A DNA stretch of 64,000 nucleotides, from the NCBI RefSeq assembly GCF_027942865.1, contig NC_134526.1:20503784-20567783 (forward strand), read 5' to 3'. The notes under the pieces are model-generated. The model worked only from the letters and a program-made list of their open reading frames with translations. It was not told the origin of the DNA and made no database searches. Both the position numbers and the translations under genes were made by a program. Shown piece by piece: positions 47,001 through 58,900 of this stretch (positions are counted from its first letter, which is position 1; each line of letters begins with the position of its first letter). This DNA is from Odontesthes bonariensis (taxonomy: Eukaryota; Chordata; Actinopteri; Atheriniformes; Atherinopsidae).

Positions 47001-50000
47001 CAGAAGAAAATGTAGCTCAGTAATAGGCAACAAGCAGGGAACTGCTAATAACTGAGCGAGACAGGTGAAGTCTGGTAGGAGTTGAATTATACTTTGGCAT
47101 TAAAGTTAAAACACAATATTCCAGCGTTTGAGGGTGATATATAAAAGACTTAAGAGTGAGTGTAAAGTTTATGCTGAAACTGTCTATGGGTTATCGTCAG
47201 TCAGTGATTACAGTGTGGGAATTATTGTTGAAAAGGGCTCAAGTTCAGCTACACTGAACTCTCATCAAATGTGTTGCTAACACACTCAAATTAACCTGCA
47301 GAACAGTACCCAAAGTTAATTACCCAGAGAATAATTATCTTGTTTCACTTCCAACCTATTTGCTTTGTAGAAAACGCTGCTGAACATAAATAAAGTGTAC
47401 TGTTCATTCATATCGCTTCTTCAACATGCCAAAACACAGAAATAAAGATGATAATGTGCGAATAAAAAAAAAAAAAAGACGGACTCTGTAACTGGTTTTT
47501 TCGTACGCACACCCATAATGTACACTGACCTGTATGACCCAGACACAGCTTTGTCTCCATCAATGAACATGAATCTGTGCCCCGTTCGCCCTCTGACCTT
47601 AGTGCAGCGTCGAGTGTAGAACTCTGTGCCTTCGGAGCAGCGTACGCGGAGATGCTGAAACGCATGAACACGGTATCATCAGTACCACTTATACAGCATT
47701 CAATGTCAACCACATGAAAAACAACTATTATTGCAGTGATTTATGAGGTGGCCTAATATTCCTTTGTGAACATTATTGGCTGATGGTGGTCAGTGTATGT
47801 AAACGACCTCCCGGTTGTTTTTAAGCTACTTTAATACTTTTTAATGACAATAAAAAATCTTTATGGCAATAGGTTGGCATTAGGTTTAGTGCTTTCCCAT
47901 TTGCTGCTATGTGACCGTCTGATTTGGAAGCTGCCTCGTGCACGTCTGAAAAACAGTGTGTGTCCAGCTCATATGAACACCTGGTACCTGACAAGAATTA
48001 GTTCTCGGCCCATATCGGCTTGATTTCTGAAAAAGTTTTCACGAACGCTTGTGGATGCCCAATTTTACACACAAATTGCACAGAGAAGAAGACGAGTATG
48101 ATTTTCTACCCATGATCACATGAGCTGCTTTTTAAGAGCATCCGCCCATCAAGTTTTTGTTTACTACTTACGTTTTGTGGAGCTGCCATCTCATTTGGGA
48201 AGGCTTAGCTTGGCCTTTGGGAACTCTCGATTTAACTTTGCACAGCAAGTCTGTCAGAGGGACCGGGTACTAAACTAGGGAGGCGCCACAATGTTATGTA
48301 AGCGCTTGTCTTGATGCAGCAGAATGTTCCTGGCTTGGCTTGCATTACGGGGAAGCCGCTTGTTTTTCCCTGTCCTGTGGTCACGCCCTTTACTTTTTCT
48401 TTCTATCAGTGCAGTCTTGCGTGGAATTGATTAGATAAACAGACAAACTGCATTTTTCTTTTTCAGTCCATGTCTGTCCTCAACTCTGAGCTGCAGCTGA
48501 TGACCACTTCAGCTCAAAAGTCCAACAAATAAACAAGTTTTACTCACAAAAATGTACTTTTGAGTCAGCAATAAAGACATCCTAACCATCTCACAAACTG
48601 TAGTTTTGCCCACTTTGTTAGAATAATTGGACCAAAATCTGGCAGGTTGAGGAGTCCCTGCTGAAGATTTTTAAAATATCGAGAAACCTCCTTGGAAAAC
48701 TGAAGAGCTTGAGGAATCTGGTACTTTTTGTGCTTATTGAGGCGCAACATTCTTCTTACTCTCACTCACACGTCAACTCATCTGCTCCTCCTCCCATTCT
48801 GTTGATCCACCCCTTCACCAACCACAGCTCGTCACTTACAGCTCGCAGCAAAATCTCTATCTGTCACACTCCTGCCAGCAATCTTCTCATTCCGTTGCCT
48901 GTTTGCAGCTTTCCGACAGAATTGTCACGTTTGAAGATCTTGCATTAGTTGCTCTTCGTTGTTCGGCAGCTGTCCCCTGGTTTAACTCATTTTCTGGGCT
49001 GCCACAAATAAACTACAGGATCTGTATCCAGGATCATTAATATCATAAAAGGTTATACTGGGTTATTTGGCCGAATAGGCTCTGCTGCTCCCCAATAAAT
49101 CAAAGGAGCAGCATACTTTATACATCAGGGAGCAGAGCCCTGCAGATCGCTCAGGGCAGAACGAAACAGAAATTAAGTATACGACTAAGAAATGGATATG
49201 TGTATGCCGAGTACACACGTACATGTGCCAGTAAAACGTACACTGCATTCTATACCACATGAAGTATGAATGAGCTGTACAGAAGCAAAAAATACCAAGA
49301 AGTAATTCCAGAAGGTGTACAAAAACAGAACATTATGTGACTGTGATACGCATCTAACTTCAAACACATCAGAGGAATCTGTGGCACAGGTTGAATTTTT
49401 CCTCGCACAGAAAGCCATTCTGCAATCGAACATTTGACTAGTTCATAAGTAGGGCAACTCCAGGCTAAGTGTGCACAGTGCAGATGCAGTACTGTGGGCA
49501 GGACTGCACTCGGCAACTTGCACTAAAGCAGAAAGACAGGACCGAGACGTTGAAGGGAAAAACAGCAGGGAGCAACATGCTATTTATTCTAACATGAAGA
49601 GTAATGCAATAATGATGAAACAGTTCGAACAACTTACTGAACTGAACCAGACTCGTTCTCTTATCACGTTATGTGCAATACAAACATTTATTTACATTTA
49701 TAAACCAGGACAAAATGGCACTATGGTATTTTACTGCGTTTTTTCCTCGCAATCCGAACCCAGATGGTGCTCAAAGTCTGACAAGCTGCTGCAGCCTCCG
49801 TGTGTCACTTGGGTTTACGCGCCATCAGTTTGCAGGGGTGTATCTGTATGACCTATTTATTTGTATTTTAATATGTACAGTTCTGTACAGCTTAAGGCCC
49901 TTCAGTGGTTTGCAGCGCTTTCAGACTGGTTCCTAAATTCACAGAGAAAACACCAGAAATGTACTCGCTTTCAGTTCCAAGCGAGTATGTTCATGGTGGC

Positions 50001-52861
50001 TGCTTCAAGTATTCGGCGCTTCCTTGGAGCGTTGTTGGCACGCACTATTTGGAGGTAACGAGTAGAGCAAGTTTAGGGGCAAATGTGACTCATGCCTTTT
50101 TTTTTTTTTTTTACCAGCGGATTTATATACCTTTGACAGTGCCATCAAAAAGCTGCCAATGATTAAATCAGGAAACTGAGCTTAAGCCTTTCACTTTCTT
50201 CCCGTCATGTCCGGCCGCACCTCTGAGCTCCTGCTTCTCTCTCCGTCTCTTCTACCATCACTGCACGCGTTTAGCCCTTCCACCACTCCTTCACCTTTCG
50301 TTATTTTAGAAGCTATACCACCCCTCGTCGTTCCTCTTGCTCGTAACATAGACATCCTCTGCCAACTCCAGCTCCCATCAGAAGGCTCAGAGCTTCCAGC
50401 TGGGGCAGACTCAGAGGCCCACCAACAGAGCGCTCAGCCAGGATCTGCTCCAGCTCTGATCATGTCGTCCTTGGATAGTAAGCCGCCGTCAAAATGTTTA
50501 ATGTGTCAATAAACCATCTTATCTGACGAGTGGCGAAGTCTCTTTTCGTTGAACATCCTTTCATATATTGTTCATAGTTTATAAAAGGTAGTTCAGAGGT
50601 TGTCCTCCGGCAGCAGGCATAGTACAAAGCTGGGTGCCTCCATGAGGGGGAGAATAATGAATATTTGAAGCTTGAATCGTAACTCCAATGTGTCACTTCT
50701 AACAAATGCTAATGCTAACTGCCTAATCCCTCAACACAATGAAGTTTTAACAAAAAAAGGTCAAGCATACTGGGAGCCTCTGAAATATATCGGAACTCTA
50801 TTACTTTGTAATCAGTAGATGGTTAAGATCGCTTACTGGTCAATGAAGTTTGGTTTGCATGTCTGATCAAAAGGATATCCGTCTCTGGAATGTGCATTCA
50901 CTTATGTTGCATTTGTATTCTCCACGTTACTCCCTTTCACATGTCCCAACAGACCAAAACCTGTTCTTTAGCTTTTGTTTTTCATGATATATAAAGTGAG
51001 ACACAAGCACAGAGGGGATTTCTGTAGTATGCTGCTAGGTGGATGAGGCCACTGGATGTTGTATGCGTGTGTGTGTGTCCGTGTGTGAGGAGGCCACAGA
51101 CAGAAAGTGAACGTTTATTTTGTATTACACTGCATGTTAACCGTTTACAATAAAGTACCTGACTGTTTCCGAACTGACATGCCCACATGGAAACCTGTTT
51201 TCAAGATATGACTTACCTGAGCACTTAATAAAAATGCAAATTCAAAATACATGACAGTAGCTTTTCCTCCACTGACTGTATGATAATCAAGTCACTCTCT
51301 GTCACAAGGCAGGCTCTGAACAAGCACACAGAAAGAAAGAGGTGGAATCTAGGATGACAGCGGCTCACCTTGAGGTGGCCAGCATGCATGTTGGCCCTCT
51401 GACACATGGACAGGAAGTGAGGCAGTGTTGTGCGCTCCAGCAGGATATAAACAGACACCTTCCTTCTGAAAGCAGCGTCCAGCAAATCTCTGAAGATGTC
51501 GACGTCGGTGAAGACATCCATCACCACTGCTATCACCTGAAAATGAGCACAAACGCAAATGCACCAGTTGGATTGCGCACACATCATCTCACACATCACG
51601 TGCACACGCAGTACGAAGTGGTATGATTACGCAAACTGCATCCTTTTTTTTAAATAATGCAGAATGTGTCAAAAAAAAAAAAAGACGACGCACAAATGAG
51701 GCCAGGAGTGATCCTCCAGTTCTCTGCTAATATGACACAAGTGGCTCAGTCTGAAGCTTTCCAAGAAAGTGATGCAAAAAAGGATTCAGCCGAATGCCAC
51801 ATTAAGAAGATCCGCTGAGAAATTGAACATGTCATAAACTTTTCGCAGCCGCATGAAGAGACACGAGCACACTGATACACATGGGCCTTGGCATTATATT
51901 GCACGACTCCATGCAAATATCCGGCATAACACATGCTGCAATGTTGCTGGGACAGTTACAGTGTGGGTGCGCTTCTTTCAGCTGCTGATAAAGCAGCTTA
52001 ATCAGGCTGCACTTTACTCTCGACTGTCAGTTGGCCAGCACTCTGAACTCTGATCTCATTCTGACTGTTCAAATTAAGGGTTAATAAATCGAACAGGTAC
52101 ATACGTTGCCTGGGGTGTTTTTTTTTCAATGACAGGGAACCATAACCTACCTTTTTCAGGCCACAGAAAACCAACTCAAGTGAGAGCTGCGTGGGTTAAC
52201 ACTAATGGTTTGCTTTAGGCGCAGATACTGATCTGAATAAGCACATTTCTACCTAACACTGAGGTAAATAAAGGACAATTTTCGCGACATTTAACATGAT
52301 CTGTAAACACGGAGAGATAAAAACATAGAAGTGACTTGGCTAGAATGAATTTTGCGCTCTTCGTACGCGCAAATAAACAAACAAACGCATGTTGCATATG
52401 TGTGGCTCACCCACCTTTTGCGCCTGTGTAATCATTTTTCTGACAACCTCTTTGATGTGGGCCTGGCCATCCAGCGGCGGCTGCGTGTACACCGTAGTGC
52501 GCGTCACCCCCCGGTACGAGTCGTTGTTCGGCCAGCCCAGGTCCATCTGCGGCATGGATGTGTCCGACAGCTCCGGCCAGTATTGCAGTGAAAGCGACTC
52601 GTCTTTGACATTGTCCAGGAAAAGCTCCGAGCCCGGGTCAAACGGTTCAACTTCGCCGGCCAAAGTCTCCAGCTCCGGGTCCGAGAGGAAACCCCGGAGG
52701 CCGCGGGTCTCCAGGTACCTAACGAACGCCTCGCGACCGTCATACAGGAGAGCCTCGAGCGCAAGCCGCTGGTCTTCGCAGTAGAAGAACTCCGGTTTGG
52801 ACTCGTGCGTCCGCGGGTTCACGTGGTTATCATCCAGGCACTGTATCTGTGATAGAGCCAT
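41060..52861 (-). CDS. fam83g: FAM83G-like protein (PAWS1 family), large form
   Basis: FAM83 proteins carry an N-terminal DUF1669 domain that anchors casein kinase 1 isoforms; FAM83G (PAWS1) works with CK1-alpha in Wnt and BMP signalling. Exons (minus) 52861-52415, 51536-51369, 47654-47530, 46991-43724 and 41647-41060 join in frame to 1531 residues. The start MALSQIQCLDDNHVN matches the FAM83G start almost exactly; an in-frame ATG 54 bases upstream is less likely. DUF1669 spans about 1-290, with PELSDTSMPQMDLGWPN, DGQAHIKEVVRKMITQAQK, VAVVMDVFTDVDIF, FMFIDGDKAVSGSYSFTW and DAFDQLFRFLY, so the Asp and Phe known for CK1 binding are kept. Further family blocks are NPKYALV, HPGLINLEKAYLISYLPTW and PIPKPRTVQLV. 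The rest is Ser/Thr/Lys/Glu-rich and probably disordered. Human FAM83G is about 820 residues; one 3.27-kb exon accounts for the growth. FAM83E is the main alternative. Confidence 0.88.
41648..43723 (-). other. fam83g: fam83g intron 4
   Basis: Donor gtatga and acceptor gtag (minus strand) flank about 2.1 kb. It contains a short CA repeat near 42132 and transposon copy 3; nothing else was recognised. Confidence 0.75.
42235..43140 (+). mobile_element. DNA transposon copy 3, with transposase remnant
   Basis: It lies antisense within fam83g intron 4. Left-hand words (aacgttgggagatggggc, cagccggaggaacatgttgc) match copies 1 and 2. The middle keeps tcatggaaatcactgcttcc, cattgtctgtgaacacagt and catctctcatggtatggggg, the last encoding the LMVWG-type motif of Tc1-like transposases. 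The right part has ggattggcctgcctgcagtc. Stops and deletions make it inactive. Confidence 0.7.
47655..51368 (-). other. fam83g: fam83g intron 2 (3.7 kb)
   Basis: No further exon was recognised between the two DUF1669 exons. A plus-strand open frame at 50207-50512 with Ser/Pro/Leu-rich sequence, ending in an aataaa word near 50512, looks like part of a retroelement, but no family motif is visible. A 17-T run lies near 50097. Confidence 0.6.
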
Positions 52862-53300
52862 ATCTGGAGCCCGGATCGCTTGACAAGAAACAGTAACAAA
52901 ACCGTGAAAATCCACAACGTTTTATAAGACAGCGGTTTCCGAAACTTCTCCAGACCCGCACGAAAGCCCTCCAATACCCCGTCTGCGGTTGCAACAGCTT
53001 AGTGGTGTAACACAGAAGTTGGTGCATGTTATTACATGTTGTGCCCTTTTGCTGTCAGCTTCGCTCCTCTGTTGGTCCATGGCGCTTTAACACTCAGCCA
53101 TCCCCGTTACTGCGCGCACAACTCACCCGGCTCAGGGAGCAGAAGCGAGTGAGAGAAAAGCCGCAGGCTGCACCTACAGGTGCGACTCCTGACAGGTAAA
53201 ACACGCCCACCCACACGTGACCTTTAAGCCTCTCCTAGCAGGTTCCTGGCTGATGAATTCTGCCGGGCAAGTGATGGGAAAGCCCCCCCCTCCTCCCTTT
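52862..53300 (-). promoter_or_regulatory. fam83g: Probable fam83g 5' UTR/promoter region
   Basis: A GC-rich stretch continues upstream of the start codon, with CpGs near 52950-53170. No TATA box is evident. The start codon itself has G at -3 and +4. The transcription start is not defined by sequence. Confidence 0.3.
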
Positions 53301-54660
53301 TTCTAAACCATTAGCCTCAGCTCCAGGCAGTCAGACATCACCTGTCTGATCATATAATGTCAGAGCAGACCATAGCTTTGCTGTTTTACCTGTTATATCA
53401 GTTACAGTTGCTGTCAGGCTTAGGTTAAACAGTGTGTAGACAGCTGCCAGAACACCAGCCCCATCCTTTGAAAGGACCTGCCTCTCCTCTGGCTAGAGAG
53501 GCAGGTCCCTTGTCCCTTCTCGACCTCGTAAATTGTCACTCTCATCTTCCTCTCATTGACCTGACTTATGTAACAGCTTACTCAGTGATTCAAAGTGTTT
53601 CCCTGGTTTACACGGCGTTTGAGTGGTTGGCAGGCTGATTATTGCTTCCTTCCCTGAGAGGGCCTCACCATTCGGAGGCTGGTTACTTATACTCTAACTG
53701 GTTTAGCTGCTCTGTTTTATTTGCGTCTGACACTACTGAAAAGCCCTGATGTCACAGCTTGCACACCTTCCCTTTCTACTTTTTCTCTTTTTTTTTTTTT
53801 TTTCTTTTTACTGTTAATATCATTCAAGCAGTTGACACACTGCTTCCTCACGGGTAATCTTTCATCAGTATTCCGGTTCCTCCTGTTCTTTTTTCTTCTT
53901 TTGGTTGCTTCTTTTTCCCTCCAGTTTTTCTCTGTGTCTGACTTTGTCTCATCTCGTACTTTTCTCTGTACATTTTGCCTCGTGATAGGAAGGTTTAGTG
54001 TTCTTACACCATCTCACTTTTAGTGTGTGACACAAATATGTCACACCGCGCAGACATGTCAAAGGGACTCAACGGTTCTAAAAGGATAAGAGGAAGACGA
54101 CAGCAGAACTGTTACTGTGCACCTTTAACTCCTTTGTTCTTCTCCACACTGTTGGGTATGGTTAGTTTATTGACTACCTGTCACTAGAAAGCCAAAGGTG
54201 ACTCTGTCAGGAGGAATGAGAAAGTGGTTTATTAAAAACAAAAGCGGAGACAATAGAGTGAAAGGGAGCGAAACAGAAGCGATTCAGACCCGGGGAGTTA
54301 CAAAGCTTAAAGTCTGCTTCCTGCTTCATTTCAGACATGACAACAAGAGTCACATGGGAGTGAGTTGTCTCCTGGATAAAATGTGTGTAAAATGTAATGT
54401 CCTTTAAAAGAGACAGGCGTGTAGTTAAAAAAAAAAAAAAGAAAAGTCAATCTTCATAAACTAAGTATGACAACTAAAAGTTTTAGACTCACTGGCCTCT
54501 AATTTCAAACTGGACTCCAAATGTCTGTTTCTTGGATAAAAAGCCAGCGTTAAACCCACCAAATTGCTCCTCTTTATACTGTCTCGCCTTTCTCAACTGT
54601 GCACTCTTGTGGCTGGAATAGGTTTTCCAAAATGACGCCCAAACTTCAGTTTCAAAGAGG
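53301..54660. other. Gap between fam83g and grap
   Basis: No gene was recognised. It contains a 13-bp perfect stem with a 9-base loop at 53474-53508 and a long T-rich tract near 53770-53820. In mammals SLC5A10 lies at this junction; no SLC5A10-like exon was seen here. Confidence 0.5.
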
Positions 54661-55745
54661 TAAATGCATGATTTATTTCAGTGATTGTTCTTACATATGG
54701 TAGAGCGGTCCAAGTTCTCACTGTAAATTCATGTAAAATGTGGTTTCCTTTGATATATTTTGCAAGACAAGCAGAACCTATCTACAATGGCTAATTTCAT
54801 TTGCAATGTACACAATTTAAGATTACACATGATGAAGAATAAATACATAGAAAACAAACAGATGATCCATAAATTGTGGTTGAGGGGGATCACATTTTAA
54901 GCAGTGTATTTAGATACGGTGTGGCGTCTGAGCGGTATTCAAGTCGTTGGCTGCTGCAAACGTCCTTTAGTGGCCTTTACAAACACACACTGAAATAAAC
55001 ACGCGCGCGCGCACTCAAAAGCAGCGTATCCTAAACCTTGCAGACATGTTTTCACTCTCACAGTAAGACACAACGTGCACACGCTTCGAAGTTTGCAGGT
55101 TTACACATTTTCAGACCCACTCATTAGAAACAAACCCCCCGTCGCACGCACCCAGTGACGGAGGGATATCAGTATTCTTAATATTTGGCCCAAATGTCCA
55201 CAACACAATGATTTCACTCCCCTCGGCTCCACAAATCTCCTCGTGCAGACCTCTAGAGGGGAAAGTTCTTTCCTTTTCCCTTCTGTCATAAGCTCAAATG
55301 GACCACACATGCTTTTTTTCTCTGTCAGGTTAGTGTTTGTTACCATTAGTTAGCCTGCATAAGAGCTGACAAGCTGTAATAAATGATTTCTTTGCCTGGA
55401 AGTATTCGCGTGCGTGCTTGTCTGTGACTGTTTTATATGCGAGAGTCTTCCACAGTGTGTAGGTCCATGTCGGAATGTTTCACTTTTATAGAGAAGTGGA
55501 GCTGAAGGCGTCAGTTGGAAGAGACTGATGAGCCTGGAACAGCTGACTTGACGAGGCTTTTTGTCTGACAGGTGACATCGCAGGGAGATGAGAGGAGTCT
55601 GTCAGCAGCGGCTCGATCGCTTGTTTGCTCCAGTCACTGACGGGCACGTGCGGATCGGGGGAGCAGTTTTTTTGGGGTTTTTTTTGTGGGAGGGGGGGGG
55701 TGTAGGACCTGCTAGAATGGCTGAGTGATTACTTGAAATGCCAGG
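54661..55745 (-). other. grap: Probable grap 3' UTR
   Basis: The first AATAAA on the minus strand after the stop codon that seems credible lies near 54676-54671, giving a 3' UTR of about 1.1 kb. An alternating CG run at 55002-55012 lies inside it. The extent is inferred. Confidence 0.35.
55002..55012. repeat. Alternating CG run
   Basis: Five CG steps in a row lie next to ca/gc words in the likely grap 3' UTR. This is a short tract with Z-DNA potential and is unusual given the CpG depletion of surrounding DNA. Confidence 0.7.
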
Positions 55746-55931
55746 TCACTGGCAGTGGTAAACGGGCTGGACGTATTCTGGGGGGAAGTAGCCCACGTGT
55801 CCGTGGCAACGACCCCTCCAGCGTAGCGAATCGGAGCAGTCAATGAGTTCGACGACATCCCCGCGCAGGAAGCGCAGCTGGGACGGGTGGTGGGGGGCGA
55901 AGTCGAGGAGAGCGTGGGCATGATGGGGACG
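55746..55931 (-). CDS. grap: GRB2-related adaptor GRAP, last coding exon (C-terminal SH3)
   Basis: GRAP is an SH3-SH2-SH3 adaptor that links tyrosine-phosphorylated receptors to SOS and Ras in lymphoid and other cells. The exon follows a pyrimidine-rich acceptor (cacccccag) and encodes 61 residues and a stop. Its SH3 fold is plain: HAHALLDFAPHHPSQLRFLRG corresponds in part to the ALYDF strand and RT loop; then GDVVELID, RWRGRCHGHVGYFP and EYVQPV. The PSQLxFxRGD and YVQPV words match GRAP better than GRB2 or GRAP2. The second residue pair of the WW motif is RW rather than WW. The SH2 and N-terminal SH3 exons were not found up to 64000, so the gene runs beyond the right edge. The exon start is set by phase 0. 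Confidence 0.78.
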   Translation of the reverse strand, partial: RPHHAHALLDFAPHHPSQLRFLRGDVVELIDCSDSLRWRGRCHGHVGYFPPEYVQPVYHCQ

Positions 55932-58900
55932 CTGGGGGTGGAGAGAGAGAAAGAAGAGAGAGTTATTGGAAAATGGTCGTCATCACTTTGGTTACAGTCC
56001 ATGTGTCTACAATAAAACTTAAAAGGGGGGCACTCCTATATAATAGTTCCTAACACAACAGAATGTACCAAAAGTAAGATTTGCTGAAAAATATTTAGCA
56101 AAGATATTTGTGTGAAAATGAGGAACGTGCTCTATGTAGCGACATCTAAAGGCAAAGCTGCAGATTGAAATGAAATAAATAAGTAAAGGAAAAAAAAAAT
56201 TCAACATGGTGGACTAAATGGCTGTATCTGCAGTCTGAATGAAAGGTTAAGGGTTACAAATAGAATTCTTCCTCATTTGATTTTACATTAATGAAGGCAG
56301 GGTTATTAGTCACAGTATTATATTTCAGGTTTGCCAATAAATCCACATAAATGCTACATTACTTGTAGCAAATCCTTCAATTTCCCTCATCCAAAGCAAC
56401 TTTAATGTGATTCAGCTTCGATCCATGTGGGTAACATTTTAATCTGGGCGCTCTTTGAAGCATTTGATCTGGTTACGGCTACGCCGGTATCAAAAGAAAA
56501 CTAAAGAATAATAGGAAAGTTATATGTTTTCAGTATGTTTGCAATAGCAGCAGCATAGTCAGGTTAAGGGAAAAGCAGACAGTGTTTCCATGTCAAAAAC
56601 ATTATTCTTTGTTCTTATGAAGTGCGATTCTATTTCATTCATCCATTCCATTTAACATCTATTTCGTCAGCAGCAGCACACAGAGATTAAAAATATAGAC
56701 ATGAAACTACACACAGATACTCTGTGAATGATAGTAGTTTATATTAGTTGATTGTAGAGAGTTGTAAACTCAAAATTGCCAATCATCACTGAGGCTGAGG
56801 CTGGCAACTGAGCATATGACTCACACGAGCAGATAACTTTTAGCTTAAATTAACAGTCTGCCTCTCTGGATTTATTATTGCATTTCTCTCCATCGTCTAA
56901 CTACCACCGACACAGGCATACCGGGCAATTTGAGGATCAGTGACCTTCAGCTCATATTTACATGTCACACTTTTAGGGGCTGGGATGTGTTTAATCAACA
57001 TGCATTCAGCGCAGATTTGATTGTTAACATACCTGCTAATACAGTACGCCTATTAGTGGAATATTCTATAAAGGGGCACACAAGAGAACTCAGACTGTGA
57101 AGAAAAAAAGTTAAAAAATAAATAAATAAATTGTCCATCTTTACAGATGGATGTGCATTCTTCCTGCATTTAGTTTTTCAACCTTTGCTGGCTGAAAATG
57201 ATGAAGTTAATTTGCTGCAAAGGTGTGCACAATATAAATGTAAATACATTTGCAGGATGAGCAATACTCTGAAATTGACAACCTGGTTATGATAATAACA
57301 ATTTCCTTCTTTTTTTTTTCTCCTTTGGCAGATGGCAATCATTGCAAAGGCACCACACCGCCATCCGACATATAGTGCTGGCCAGAATGAACAACCCCCT
57401 CTTGAACAAAACAATGAGGAAAAATTCACACATTTTCTACATATTTTATCGATAGGTCCTGAAAATTCAGAGTACGGATTTTAAACTTATTTCATTTCAG
57501 ACTCCTAAATTCTCTCTTTAATCATTCTTGCTCATGAATACACTTTTGTCTGCGAAGGGGTTGAGGTTGAAATCACGGCAAAATAAAGAAAATGAAAATG
57601 GCACACATATTCCCCAACCCCGTCCTTACGTGGCATACGCACACGTATGTGAATCTAAAAGCAGGCATACTGTCGGCTGAAAGGTGTGGCTGGCTCTTGG
57701 ACAGAGCAAGGAATTCTTTCCCCCTCCAGTGAATTCGGGACCTGATTATTTATCTCATCTTGCCTCTAAGATATAAGACTTTCTTGATCTTTTCAAAGCA
57801 TGAAACGATCAACCTGATCGCCAGATAAGAGTACACAACATGCCTATGAAAAAGGACAACAAACAGTAGTAAAATATTTTCTTCTCTGACATGAATCGTC
57901 TTCATTTCATTTCACTGTCTCACCGTGTTTTTCCTTGAATTCAAGAAAAAGTACTACTTTTCTTCCCCCCAGATAGCCGACCTCCACTGATCTGGGCCGA
58001 CCGGTGAAGTTAAAGCAGTTCGGGAGCAGCCGAATAAAAGTGACTATTTAAAAGGGAGCGTCTCGATCTCATCGAACCTCAGCTGTCAGCTGCACTCCCA
58101 CAGAGGAAAGTGGATGTGGAATGAGCTGTGAGCAAACTGAGAGACTGGAACGAATACCAAAATTGTTTTTGGTCGGTGAGTTTGCGAAGGCGTCTGTGCT
58201 GCAGTTGTGATCTTTATCATTGTGCTCTGTCACAGAACAAGGCCCAAGATGTTGGCAAAGGTAGGACACACACACACACACACACACAAACACAAACAAG
58301 TATCCACATGAGTCATACAGCAGGATTAGGATCAACAGACACAAACTCATCCTTGCAAATCTATAAAATCCTCAAAGTCTTACGCCTTATTGTATCCTGA
58401 TCCACTGTAGTCTAGACTTCTAGTTTGTGTGGGTTGCATGTATGCACTATTAGTTCTTGGGTGTGAGTAGGCGTGTGTGTGTGTGCAGAAATTGGGAGTG
58501 TGCCCTTGCGTGCATAATATGCATGTGTATGTGATAGGATAACCCATTTATTTTTCTGTGCCAGCTTTCAGTGGATTGGACAGAGAAATAAGGTCCATCC
58601 ATTCTGGGATCCTCTCCAGCATCCATTTAAACTCACAGAGAGCACTTACAGAGGCTGTAACATCAACGGATGACAGTTTTGTACTAAATTTGTCTTAGCC
58701 CACTCGCAAACATGACATTTAAAGCTGAAAAAAGCCTTTAATGCTACTTTGTTTTTGTACTTTAAAAAAAAAAAAATGACAAGGTGTCACACAGAGATCC
58801 AATGTTTGCATGGGCGGGGCTCTTGTTTGGAGAGAAAGCTTAGCAGCACAGGGATGTGCAGGGGCCAAGAATTATTTCCTATTCTGTCATGCAGAGATAA

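Noticed and set aside
50207..50512. Plus-strand 101-codon frame in fam83g intron 2
   Set aside because: It is Ser/Pro/Leu-rich without any recognisable domain; perhaps retroelement debris, not a supportable gene.
53474..53508. 13-bp perfect stem with 9-base loop, considered as a structured RNA
   Set aside because: The stem does not extend convincingly and nothing around it suggests a known RNA; short stems of this size occur by chance.
56019..58350. Minus-strand frames checked as missing grap SH2/SH3 exons
   Set aside because: None contains the SH2 FLIRES-type motif or an SH3 ALYDF-type strand.
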